In this document: piece after piece, positions 34,061-43,511 of the stretch
Numbering within the stretch: the stretch's first letter is position 1
How the letters are laid out: each line of letters begins with the position of its first letter
NCBI GenBank assembly: GCA_043228905.1
Contig: JBHGNT010000009.1
Location: 7,812,001 to 7,876,000 of the forward strand
Direction of reading: 5' to 3'
Length of the DNA: 64,000 bases
DNA from: Azolla caroliniana
Taxonomy: Eukaryota; Polypodiophyta
Made by a program: the position numbers and the translations under genes
Notes under the pieces: generated by a model
Seen by the model: only the letters and a program-made list of their open reading frames with translations
What the model was told of the DNA's origin: nothing
Databases searched by the model: none

Positions 34061-34683
34061 CTCGAGTTGACTAATCGAAATTTCTATTCAGAGGTAGCTA
34101 CGATCAATGGGAGGGTGCAACTGGTTGGTTCACCCCAATTTGATCTAGCTGAATCGGAACTTAGTCAGTTGATCGGCCGATTCTGCTCGAAGTGGCTACG
34201 GCCTAATGTGGAGTAGAGCTAATTGGTCTATCCATTGTGATGTCTAGCTGAGTTGAGCATGAATCGTGTCGATGGTGTCATCTAGTTCAAGATTCCATTG
34301 TGAGTGACTACAACCAAGGAAGTGAGTATAGCGGGCTGGTGTACTTGAGATGAGGTCTACTCAAATAGAATGCGAATCAGAGAGGTGTCACTTCTCATAG
34401 AGCATTAGTGCCGAAAGAAGATTTAAAAGAAACTTGCTCAATGTATACCAATGATTTTGAGTTCTTCAAAGATCAAAGAAAAAGTGACGTTGAAGAAAAA
34501 TGACGGCCAGAAGCGAAGAACGCCTCACACTAATACTAGAGGTTGTAAATGTTCATCATTGATGGAAACAGAACCAACACTATTACATGAAGAATCAAGA
34601 ACAAGATGACAGAGATAAGCTTAGTAAGACAACATCAATGAGATCACCTGTTCTAGTGATCTTACACTCATGCGCATTGCTAA
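34061..34683. other. Unassigned stretch, possible copia leader or LTR
   Basis: No open frame of note. Because it lies upstream of a Gag start on the minus strand it may be leader or LTR, but I find no primer site or LTR ends. Confidence 0.35.
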
Positions 34684-36124
34684 GTTTTTGTGGGGGCATT
34701 GGTCGAATAGTTTGAAATAATTCTTTGTGGGGGATCACGTGAAAAGTGGCGCTCGAATCAGGCAACCATGTGTGTGCATCTTGTGCACTATATAGAATTT
34801 CACCAGTCGACGAGCTTTCTAATTAGAGGGCTTCTCCTAACGGTGATTCGGAAACGTTGATTTGGTTGCCTGCTGAAGGTTGGTTCAAGTCAGAAGAGCC
34901 TTTTTTCTGCTCGAATTTTCTCCCTTTTCCCTTCTTTTTTAATGACAAATTGTTGATGGGTGGGGGGTGGAGCCCTTCAACAATTATATCATTTATGTTC
35001 TTTTTTCCTAAGGGGGTTGAACATGAGGGAGAGAGAGAGAGAGAGACAAAACAATTATCGAGAGGTAAACTTCTTCTAGTATCATTTATGTCCCCTTGGG
35101 TGGGGTTATATAGGTACATTACATGAGGGTTACGAATCAAGAACATACAATGGGGTTTGTAGGTTAGTTACATAACCTTGTAACAACCTAGACCCACTTT
35201 ACCATATTAATATACTCACACCTATGTGCAGATTTGCACATACACTTACACATGACGTTTCACTTATCTATCCATGTACCGACATTTACACACTCACTGA
35301 TACACTTACAATCCCACGGATAACACAAACAATCGGAAACTTGGTTCTTGGCCTTCTTATAAGGTGTGCAATAGGCGTTCGAAGGCACATCTCTTGACTT
35401 CAACCATTGTCGATCATGTGTCCCTCTCGACCTGATTTGATTGAGGCTAGTCCTCCGAGACGTTCCCCAAGAGAAGTGGAGCAACACCGCCCCAATTGCT
35501 TTGTCGAGCATAAGCTTCGTGGAGTTGTTGGTGACAATTGTGTAGAATACTTCCTAACTAGTCGGGAGACTCAAGAGGAGTGCAAGTGACTTGACTTCTT
35601 CTTCGAAGTTCAGGCCTTGCGAGCAGAGTTCGGCCAGCACCTGACTAAAGGTGTATATGGGAGGTTGCTGGATCTATCTCCCTCATCTTCATGTTCAATA
35701 CATGCCGAATCAAGACGAGTTTGCATAAGCTTGAATTATTCTCATATATCGATTGAAGCTTTCCCCATAGATCGAATGCAATAAACTCTTTGCCATGCTG
35801 AAGTACATGTTTTCAGCTAGAAGCATTCGGATGGTTGATCTTGCAATCTCGTCAAGTGATCGTCATTCTTCAACTGTCATAATTAACGGTTTGCTATTGT
35901 GCTTGATCACCTCGATCTTATGTTGAATGATCAGAACATCCTTCATCATCTCCTTCAATAGGGCAAAGTTTTTGTTGTCAAACTTTTTGATATCGCAGCC
36001 TGTGCTAGATATTCAGGCCATTGTTCTTTGAGAGTTTTTGTGTTGGTCCAGTATTTTACTTTAGTCTTCTTCGTCTTCTTATATCGACGATGCATGGGTT
36101 TCAATTCGCACTTATGTAACCACT
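34684..36124 (-). pseudogene. R5 copia gag and protease (minus strand)
   Basis: Protease lies at about 34,840-34,690 (THTWLPDSSATFHVIPHKEL type wording; the DSG motif reads DSS). Upstream, 35,500-35,350 has a damaged knuckle (AYCTPYKKAKNQVSDC), and 36,060-35,620 reads as copia Gag pieces (ALLKEMMKDVLIIQHKIEVI, EIARSTIRMLLAENMYFSMA). Stops are frequent. A GA repeat lies at 35,027-35,047. The lineage differs from R1-R3. Confidence 0.7.
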
Positions 36125-36447
36125 TGTTGACACCAATGGTGCCTGATCTTTGCCTGTGTATAGTACATTGATATATTGTATAGTACATTGATATATTGTA
36201 GCTGATTATGCAGAAGCAGTTTTGGATCTTGGTGTGGAGCGAGCAAGCGGGAGATCTTGTGTTCTACTCGTGCTACTAGTTATGTTCAATATGCATAGAG
36301 ATACAGAGATACACATATATATAGCAAAAGGGAAGATCTTACATTAATCGCCATCATTTTGTACATGGATGAATGCCTCCTATTTATATATGATAGGACT
36401 CACTTAGCCCTAATTCCAAGGAGTGTTCACACTAGAACATACAATGG
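36125..36447 (-). repeat. R5 5' LTR, left piece
   Basis: TGTTGACACC at 36,125 is a plausible LTR end. The LTR runs to 36,447, where the young gypsy element cuts it, and resumes at 45,790. It contains an exact 20-bp tandem duplication (36,161-36,180 and 36,181-36,200). Confidence 0.6.
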
Positions 36448-36903
36448 TGTTAATCGGCTAATTACTAACTACTACCGATACAGAAGAGTGAACGTCGCTC
36501 CTCAACGTTCTAACAAGGAATTGTGTTTTACGAACGGAATTGCTAGATCAATAGGTAATTATCGTGATCGTTATTTAGCTATAAATTAGGAAGCTTGCAC
36601 TTAAGATCATAGACAACAGAGAAACACAGAATCCGTACAAGATATTCCTAACTTAAACTTATATTACTAAATAAAACGACCCTTCTTACAATGCCTTTGG
36701 TTCCCTTTTATAGGTATACCGAAGGTCTTTTCTCATCAAGAACTATTCCTACTCTCTAACAAGATTTACAAAATTATCTAACTAACTTAGTTCTCTTCGT
36801 TTTACTGCTGAGTCATTGATCCGAATAGTCGATCCGAACCGACTCTGTTTTTCGACGCTTTCCCACCTGTTCGGTAAAACTGACTGTCCGGGTCCGAGTA
36901 ACA
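36448..36903 (-). repeat. 3' LTR of the young gypsy element
   Basis: Plus-strand ends are TGTTAATCGG and CCGAGTAACA. It is directly followed inside by CTTGGCACGCACGTGGG, not by a pyrimidine run. The polypurine tract expected here is therefore missing. Confidence 0.95.
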
Positions 36904-36947
36904 CTTGGCACGCACGTGGGCCAGGACCTTGTCCGGCGAACCCACGC

Positions 36948-39575
36948 CTATTCCTGTAGCTCTTCATCCGAATCGTTCAGAATATCAAAAATCGAAGGTT
37001 CATCTGGCCTTGGATGTATTCCACCTATATCTTCCTCTTCATCTTCGTCTGTGTCACAGTCCTCCTTCGGAGCAGGTTTTGATTCGGTTGGCTGCTCTGG
37101 TTCACTTCTTCCGGCAGCTTGAATACCAGGAGTCTTGCTGGTTCTTTCGGCTTCGATTTTATCCAACTGGACGGAAGTGCCTATATCATTTTTGTCGAAT
37201 TCTTGCATAATACGTTGAATTTCTTCTCTGTAAAATGCCGCAATTTCATCCATATCTTTCATGATATCCTCTTGGATATTGTCAATATCCTTTTGTGTCA
37301 TTTTAAAAAAACCTGCACCTTGTACCTGACGGTTATTTTTGTCGGCACGCAATATCTGTAATTCCGCCGCTTGTGCTGTCCATAACTTCCATCCTTGCGC
37401 AAGGGATTCATCGATCAGTTTCTTTGCTAGGTTTCGATGTTTACCTATGATGTGCTGCACTTTGTCCCTAGTGATGCTTGCGACGTACTGGGCGGTTTGC
37501 AACTCTTTCTGTAAATCCGTAATAGTGGTTCGGTTCTCACTTTCAGCTCGCATTAATTTGGATTCGACTATATATATATCCAGCCGTCTTTGTTCCGCTA
37601 TCTTCCGAATTTCGTCCAGTTGTTGTTCGAATGCCGATTTCTCTCTACTCCATTCCTCCTGCTGTTCCGTCATTCTTCTGTTAACTTCTTCAAGACTCTG
37701 CTGTTTTTCTGTCAATTGACTTTCCTGTGACACTATATACCTTTCGAATTCTTCAATTTGTTCGGTATATGTATGATTGGCCGTCTTAGCTTCTTCTAGA
37801 TTTTTCTGTAATTCGTTTATTACTTGATTCTTTTCTTCGAGAGCTTTGTATTGACCCTTCTGAATGGTTTCTATTTGTTTTTCTAATTCTATAATTCGAA
37901 ATACTGCATTGTTGGCCCTTGTTGTTTCTGCTTGTCGTGCTTTCTCAGTATCCTCTAATTTCTGTTGCCATTCTGATTCCAACACCATAAGCCGTGCCTG
38001 TGTTTCCCATTTGTTTAGACTTTCCTTTAGTTCTTTATTTTCTGCTTGTATGTTACAAAACTGATGCTTCAGCACCTCCGCCGATGCTGATACACTTTTG
38101 TATCTTTCAGCCATATCACTGGCTGCTTTGCGTGCCGTTTCATATTCTTTATGAATTTCGACTAGTGCTTCATGTAATGGTGGCATTTCAATAGCCTCCC
38201 CTCTATGCTGTGCACTTCTTTTCCGGCCTATTTTCTCTATCTCTGCTTTTTCTTGAGGTTCCAACACTCCTCGTAAAGCTTTCTGTATCATTATTCGGTC
38301 ATTATGTTCTTGAGCCAGCCGTTCTGATACTTCTGTCAGTCTTTTAGCCAACCATTCAACCAGTTCGTATGAAGTTCCGAACTGCAAAATGGCCGCTAAT
38401 TCATGTGCTGCTGGTGGGATATCCAAGTATCCATGTGCTTCCCGAATGGCTACTTTTGAAGATTGTCCTTGGTGAGGTTGTGTCGAAATGCTCTCATCCC
38501 CTGGTTTTAGTACTTCTGTCACCACAGGCGTATTCGAGTTTTCATTTGTGCGTTGCCTTTTTGGTGCTGATCCCTCCCTGTTTTCTGGTTGTAATTGCCG
38601 ATTAGCCTTTTGTTTAATCCTTGTTCTTTGTCGATTTTCTGTTGGCTGTTGCTTGTGTCTCAAATTGTCAACTGTTTCTGGTTGTCTGTTTTCGGAATTC
38701 TCTGGTCTAGGTGGTTCCGACTGAGACATATTTGTTTGTATATTATCGGCATGTGCCGATTCTTCTTCTATCCATTCTTCATGTACTAGCTGTCGGTGTC
38801 TTCGTGGTGCTTGTATTATCGGTGGTCTTCTTGACTGAACAGGAGTTTCCGATTCTTGAATCGGAAACAATACTGATAACCAACGGCCAAAAATTTGCTT
38901 CATCGGTTTTCCTGTTTTTACCCCTTGTAGCTGCTCTCTCAGAGCTTCCCCCGACAATAGTGGCCAGTTGAAATCCTCTTTTTCATATGCGGCTATAATA
39001 AACCCAGCCCTTTTTTTCGGCATACAATAAAAACGAGGACTGACAAATCCCACCTCTAGTAAAAACCTCGCCACTTCATGAAAAAACTCATCCCGACCTC
39101 CATAAGTCTGATATGCTTTTGCCGAGGGTGAGTATTCCCCGAAATACGATTGGAGTGCTTCTGATGAAGGTTTTTTAACTGCCTCAAAACCTCCTCTTGG
39201 CATCTGTAATGTATTTCGTATTTTCTTTGTTGTGATTTTGGTGATGTCTATTTGTTGTACCAATTCTTCCGCCTGCGGGTGAGGTTCCGCTTCTGCTATT
39301 TTGATGAAACCTTGTAAGTTTCTTTCATGAAGCCACAATCGCAGTTCTTCAGATACAGGAATCGGCATGTCTTCTGTGTTTCCTTGTTCTGAATCACTTG
39401 TCGATGACAGTTGCAGATCTGCACAGTTTCTGTAGCGATAAAAATCAGAAAAACAGAGTTTGGGCGATCTAGGGCACGAAGGAGGCTCAGACTGTTTCGA
39501 TATCTGCACTCGTTTCCGTTGTTTTGGCGATACAGACGATACAGAAATATGTTTTAAAGATATTAATTTATGCAT
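36948..39575 (-). CDS. ORF3: 875-residue coiled-coil protein in the env position
   Basis: The ATG at 39,575 opens an uninterrupted frame to 36,948, 44 nt from the 3' LTR. Residues 1-45 are basic and Ser-rich. Residues about 70-240 look globular (SEELRLWLHERNLQGFIKIA; FFHEVARFLLEVGFVSPRFY; FNWPLLSGEALREQL). Residues 240-390 are polar and Gln/Pro-rich. About 420-720 is a long coiled coil. Residues 727-760 form a conserved block (GWKLWTAQAAELQ, FFKM), and the tail is very acidic (DTDEDEEEDIGG). There is no signal peptide or membrane segment, so it is not an envelope protein. The conserved block recurs at 12.87-12.97 kb. Function unknown; a structural or tethering role is a guess. A TATA-like box 106 nt upstream may drive it. 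Confidence 0.9.
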   Translation of the reverse strand: MHKLISLKHISVSSVSPKQRKRVQISKQSEPPSCPRSPKLCFSDFYRYRNCADLQLSSTSDSEQGNTEDMPIPVSEELRLWLHERNLQGFIKIAEAEPHPQAEELVQQIDITKITTKKIRNTLQMPRGGFEAVKKPSSEALQSYFGEYSPSAKAYQTYGGRDEFFHEVARFLLEVGFVSPRFYCMPKKRAGFIIAAYEKEDFNWPLLSGEALREQLQGVKTGKPMKQIFGRWLSVLFPIQESETPVQSRRPPIIQAPRRHRQLVHEEWIEEESAHADNIQTNMSQSEPPRPENSENRQPETVDNLRHKQQPTENRQRTRIKQKANRQLQPENREGSAPKRQRTNENSNTPVVTEVLKPGDESISTQPHQGQSSKVAIREAHGYLDIPPAAHELAAILQFGTSYELVEWLAKRLTEVSERLAQEHNDRIMIQKALRGVLEPQEKAEIEKIGRKRSAQHRGEAIEMPPLHEALVEIHKEYETARKAASDMAERYKSVSASAEVLKHQFCNIQAENKELKESLNKWETQARLMVLESEWQQKLEDTEKARQAETTRANNAVFRIIELEKQIETIQKGQYKALEEKNQVINELQKNLEEAKTANHTYTEQIEEFERYIVSQESQLTEKQQSLEEVNRRMTEQQEEWSREKSAFEQQLDEIRKIAEQRRLDIYIVESKLMRAESENRTTITDLQKELQTAQYVASITRDKVQHIIGKHRNLAKKLIDESLAQGWKLWTAQAAELQILRADKNNRQVQGAGFFKMTQKDIDNIQEDIMKDMDEIAAFYREEIQRIMQEFDKNDIGTSVQLDKIEAERTSKTPGIQAAGRSEPEQPTESKPAPKEDCDTDEDEEEDIGGIHPRPDEPSIFDILNDSDEELQE

Positions 39576-39680
39576 GATGACTTAAAGAATAGTAATTACT
39601 ATTAATGTAGGAATTAATTAGTATTCACTCTACGTGTAGTGGTTGTACTTGTTACTAATAATCATGCAATTCCTCTTTCT

Positions 39681-39785
39681 ATTTATAGTCGATTCATACT
39701 GTTTATGGCAAGATTGTATTTCACATTTGACAAGAACTATTGAGTGAGTTAGTTAGTGTTTTTTTTTTTTTTTTTTTTTTTTTTT
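39681..39785 (-). promoter_or_regulatory. Pol-ORF3 spacer: A28 tract and TATA-like box
   Basis: On the minus strand the pol stop codon runs into 28 A residues (39,785-39,758). Then GACTATAAATAGAAAGAGG follows (TATA core at 39,688-39,681), 106 nt before the ORF3 ATG. The rest of the spacer is AT-rich and non-coding. This could be a promoter for a separate ORF3 transcript. Confidence 0.5.
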
Positions 39786-42315
39786 ACTCTTCCGTTTGAA
39801 TAAACGGATTTACCGGCATATCTCCCAAATACGGTTTAAGCCGAAATCCATTTACCCATTTTGGTAAAACCTCTCCAGTCAATGATCCCAGTTGGTACGT
39901 ACCATTTTTACTATTAATTATCCATACTGGACCTGTCCATCTATACCGGAGTTTCCCAGGCATAAGTCCCATTCTCGTCTGGAATACCAATACCGGTTTC
40001 CCAATTTCGAATTGCTCTTCCGATTTCCTTCGATGTCGGTTTACGAATGCCTTGATTTGTCTCTGCTTGTGTTCTAGTGCTGACATTGATTGAATCCGTT
40101 CTTCTTCTAATACTAATAAAGCCTCTTTGCGTATCTGCTCCGATTCTATTTCATTTAACTTATTCGTTGCTTGGATACGAAGTGTCGGAATTTGAAATTC
40201 GATTGGCATAACGGCTTCGAGTCCGAATGCCATTCGGAAAGGTGTTGATTTAATGGATGTTTTGTACGAAGTACGATATGCCCATAATGCACTATTTAAC
40301 TTTTGATCCCAATCAGTACGATTTTCATTCACTATCTTCTTTAAAATTGTTTGAATTGTTTTATTTGTTGATTCTGCCAATCCATTAGCTTGGGGATAGT
40401 AAGGCGTACTTTTCTTATGAACTACGGCATAGTAATTGGTTAATTCGTTAATTAACTTGTTAATAAAATGAGTGCCTTGATCGCTTACCAATTCTATTGG
40501 GCAACCGAATCGACACCATATATACTCATACAGGAATTTTGCTGTGGATGCTGCCGTATTGTCCCTGAGAGCTTTTGCTTCAACCCATTTTGTGCAATAC
40601 TCAGTCGCAATTATGATATATCGATTACCGGTTCTTGCAGCTGCTGGTTTGAATGGGCCAACAAAATCTAAGCCCCATTTCTGAAATGGCTCAAGAGGTA
40701 AAACCGGTTGAAAAGGCATTCGATCCTTTTCGGTTGGTTGCCCCATTCTTTGACACAAATCGCATTTCTTACAGTATTCGTTAGCATCTTTCATCACCGT
40801 TGGCCACCATAACCCGCTATTCCATATTTTTCTGGCTGTTGCTTCTCCTGCGTAATGACCGCCAGCAATTCCACAATGTGACTCTGTTAATATGGCTGAT
40901 TTTTCAAATTTTCGTACTGCCCTTCGCCATATTCCATCCGCTCCTTTATGATACAACATGTCATTAAATAAACAAAAATTCCGACTTCGTACTGCAATTC
41001 TTTTTCTTTCATCTATCGACATGTGTTCGGCCGGAATTCCTGTTGATAGAAATATCGTCATTTCGGAAATCCATTCATCCTCTTTTTCCTCATTCACTTC
41101 ATGTGCTTTTACGGCCTCCACCCGAAATAATTGAGTATCTGGAAAATCATCTTTAACCCCAACCGCTTCTTCTCCAGACTCAAGCCGACTGAGATAGTCA
41201 GCAATCGCGTGTTGTGCTCCTGGTCGATGTATAATGTCAAACTCAAACTCTTGAAGCAATAATGTCCATCGGGCCAACTTGCCTGTCAATTCTTGTTTGG
41301 AAACTAGATACAGTAAAGCCGAATGATCCACATGAAATGTAAATTTCTTACCCAAAAGGTAATGTCGAAATTTGTTCACACTATATATCATTCCCAAAGC
41401 TTCTCTTTCGGTTGTTGAATAGTTTCTTTCGGCCGACGAAAGTTTCCTACTGGCATAGTATACCGGCCTATACCAGTTTGGTTCGGATAATTGCATTAAA
41501 GCACTGCCTATGGCAATGTCCGACGCATCGACGAAAACATGAAATTGTTTGTTCCAGTCCGGTGGTTGAACTACCGGTACGTTCGTCAGCATCTTCTTGA
41601 GACATTCGTACGCATCTTGTTCTATACTTGTCCATATAAAAGGAACTTTGTGTACTGCTGTGTGTAACGGAGTAGCAATGTCTGCTAGATATCTCATCAT
41701 TCTACTGTGCCACCGAATTTGACCCAAAAATCTACTTAGAGCTTTAGCATTTGTTGGTGGTGTTGCCTCAATAATTGCTTTAACTTTATCTGGGTCCACT
41801 GCAATCCCTTCTTGACTGACAATATGCCCAAGTAATGTACCACTCATTACCCCGAATGCGCATTTGGCTGGATTTAAACTAAGACGCCCTTTTCGACATT
41901 TTTCTAAACATAGCCGTAAATGCTCAAAATGATCCGCTTTCCGACTATATACTGCAAAATCATCTAAAAACACCTGCATGAAAGCTGGAATATATTCCCC
42001 GAATATTTCCTGTATTACCCGCTGAAATGTAGCTGGAGCTGTTTTTAAACCGAACATCATGACTACTGCCACAAAGACACCCCATTCTGTGACGAAAGCT
42101 GTCTTTTCCTGATCTTCCGGATTCATCCGTACCTGGTTGTACCCACTGAACCCATCCAAGAAACTATAAATTTCATGTCCCGCTACTGCATCTAATATCC
42201 CATCTGTGAATGGCAATGGAAACGCATCCGTAATTGTCGCTGCATTCAATTTTCTGTAATCCACACATACACGAATTTTCCCATTCTTTTTCGGGACGAC
42301 TACTATCGGACTCAT
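39784..42315 (-). CDS. Reverse transcriptase, RNase H and integrase of the young gypsy element
   Basis: A frame of 843 codons from ATG 42,315. RT: SPIVVVPKKNGKIRVCVDYR at residue 2, catalytic FLDD at 116-119. RNase H: FVDAS (Asp 263), EREALG, FHVDHSA (Asp 330), then ADYLSR. Integrase: zinc site His 480, His 487, Cys 515 and Cys 518; catalytic Asp 550 (GLDFVGPF), Asp 612 (SDQGTHF) and Glu 648 (NGLAESTN). A GKLRYRWTGPVWI block and KWVNGFRLKPY end follow. All key residues are present. The first part of RT (QQRRYRLNP to GFIRPVKKST) is encoded in the upstream frame. The two overlap as ATGA at 42,312-42,315, in a different frame, so RT is split. Confidence 0.93.
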   Translation of the reverse strand: MSPIVVVPKKNGKIRVCVDYRKLNAATITDAFPLPFTDGILDAVAGHEIYSFLDGFSGYNQVRMNPEDQEKTAFVTEWGVFVAVVMMFGLKTAPATFQRVIQEIFGEYIPAFMQVFLDDFAVYSRKADHFEHLRLCLEKCRKGRLSLNPAKCAFGVMSGTLLGHIVSQEGIAVDPDKVKAIIEATPPTNAKALSRFLGQIRWHSRMMRYLADIATPLHTAVHKVPFIWTSIEQDAYECLKKMLTNVPVVQPPDWNKQFHVFVDASDIAIGSALMQLSEPNWYRPVYYASRKLSSAERNYSTTEREALGMIYSVNKFRHYLLGKKFTFHVDHSALLYLVSKQELTGKLARWTLLLQEFEFDIIHRPGAQHAIADYLSRLESGEEAVGVKDDFPDTQLFRVEAVKAHEVNEEKEDEWISEMTIFLSTGIPAEHMSIDERKRIAVRSRNFCLFNDMLYHKGADGIWRRAVRKFEKSAILTESHCGIAGGHYAGEATARKIWNSGLWWPTVMKDANEYCKKCDLCQRMGQPTEKDRMPFQPVLPLEPFQKWGLDFVGPFKPAAARTGNRYIIIATEYCTKWVEAKALRDNTAASTAKFLYEYIWCRFGCPIELVSDQGTHFINKLINELTNYYAVVHKKSTPYYPQANGLAESTNKTIQTILKKIVNENRTDWDQKLNSALWAYRTSYKTSIKSTPFRMAFGLEAVMPIEFQIPTLRIQATNKLNEIESEQIRKEALLVLEEERIQSMSALEHKQRQIKAFVNRHRRKSEEQFEIGKPVLVFQTRMGLMPGKLRYRWTGPVWIINSKNGTYQLGSLTGEVLPKWVNGFRLKPYLGDMPVNPFIQTEE

Positions 42316-43511
42316 GTTGATTTTTTGACGGGTCGAATAAATCCTACTTTTAAGAGTTTATCGATTTCTTCTTTTACTTTGATAGCATAATTCGGATTCA
42401 ACCTGTACCTGCGTTGTTGTACTGGCTTTGCATCTTTATGCAAATTGATTTGATGTTGACAAAAAGCGGGATCCAGACCTTTCATATCGTCAAAGGACCA
42501 TGCAAAAACATCTTTATATTGTAATAGTAATGTTGTTAATGTCCGTTTGTCATTTTCCATCAAATCTCTAGCAATCAAGATTGTTTTTCTTTCAGCATCC
42601 TCTACTCCTGCCAAATCAATTTCCTCCAATGCTGAGGCTTGCACTCTCTGAGATACCTGCAATTCCTTATCTGTAGCTTCTTGTTGCATCCGTATTTCTT
42701 TTATTGTTTGCTCATCGATTGGCACTTCTTCGTGTGAGTCTACATATGGTGTTAATGCTTGCAAAATATCTACCTCAAATAGAGGGATGATTTTTTGATT
42801 ATCATCAAAATACTGACTTTCTTCTTCCTCGTCCAATCCTTCCATCATATTAACTGCTTCTGCATATACAGGTAAACTCTGTTTGCTTGTTGTTACTTTG
42901 TTGTGCGTCGGAATCCTGACCTTGTTTTTTCCTTTTCTAAATGTTAGCACATTTTGTTTCCAATTTTGTTTAATATTAGCTGTCTTTAACCATGGTCTCC
43001 CCAATAACAAGGGGTATGCTCCCTGTGTTTCTAACTGCAAAATTACTGCCGAAATCTGAAAACTGTGTCCCCCGATTATTACATCGAGTTGTCGAAGCAA
43101 ACCAATCGGTCGTACCGTACTTGTATCTGCCATTCGTAACCAAAACGGACATGCTTCCCATTCCGTGATTCCCAGTTTTTCACATGTAGTTTTGTTAATC
43201 ACATTAACACCCGAGCCTCCATCTATAATCACATTTCCGATTTCTTGCCCGTAAAGTATTACCTTAATAGACGGATTCTGTTCATCCATGATCGAAGGGT
43301 TATTACTTGGCTGATTGTAGTGTACTGCTATTTGTTCGGAACCTTTATATGTAATTAATGCTGCCACTTTTTCTGTAAACCTTGGTACTAACTTAAGTAA
43401 GCCCTTAAGTGGTAATGACACTTGACAATCAGCCAACAGTTTCCAAGTTTCTTCCTGTTCCTTATTCTCCAATGACTGTTGTACAGCGATGTCCTGGTCA
43501 ATGTTATTATC
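42312..43511 (-). CDS. Protease and N-terminal RT of the young gypsy element
   Basis: This is open in frame from the codon after the gag TAA (43,512-43,514) to a TGA at 42,312; counted from the TTG at 43,472 it is 386 residues. The retropepsin-like protease has its active Asp at about residue 84 of that count (IDGGSGVNVI) and the flap-side block PLLLGRPWLKTANI. A spacer rich in acids follows. Then the RT start ends at KVGFIRPVKKST, where related proteins continue with Trp and SPIVVVPKK. There is no credible ATG near the start, so expression through gag is likely. Confidence 0.88.
   Translation of the reverse strand, partial: DNNIDQDIAVQQSLENKEQEETWKLLADCQVSLPLKGLLKLVPRFTEKVAALITYKGSEQIAVHYNQPSNNPSIMDEQNPSIKVILYGQEIGNVIIDGGSGVNVINKTTCEKLGITEWEACPFWLRMADTSTVRPIGLLRQLDVIIGGHSFQISAVILQLETQGAYPLLLGRPWLKTANIKQNWKQNVLTFRKGKNKVRIPTHNKVTTSKQSLPVYAEAVNMMEGLDEEEESQYFDDNQKIIPLFEVDILQALTPYVDSHEEVPIDEQTIKEIRMQQEATDKELQVSQRVQASALEEIDLAGVEDAERKTILIARDLMENDKRTLTTLLLQYKDVFAWSFDDMKGLDPAFCQHQINLHKDAKPVQQRRYRLNPNYAIKVKEEIDKLLKVGFIRPVKKST

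Noticed and set aside
36904-36925. A plus-strand-oriented gypsy element starting at the left LTR, because a primer-like sequence follows it
   Set aside because: All genes, the LTR TATA box and the real primer site at 45.3 kb point to the minus strand. The left match is kept as an anomaly, not as a second element.
37339-38971. Plus-strand frames within 37.1-39.0 kb as genes
   Set aside because: They are shadows of the intact ORF3 on the minus strand.
36948-39575. ORF3 as a retroviral-type envelope gene
   Set aside because: It lies where env would be, but has no signal peptide, no membrane segment and no cleavage site; it is mostly coiled coil.
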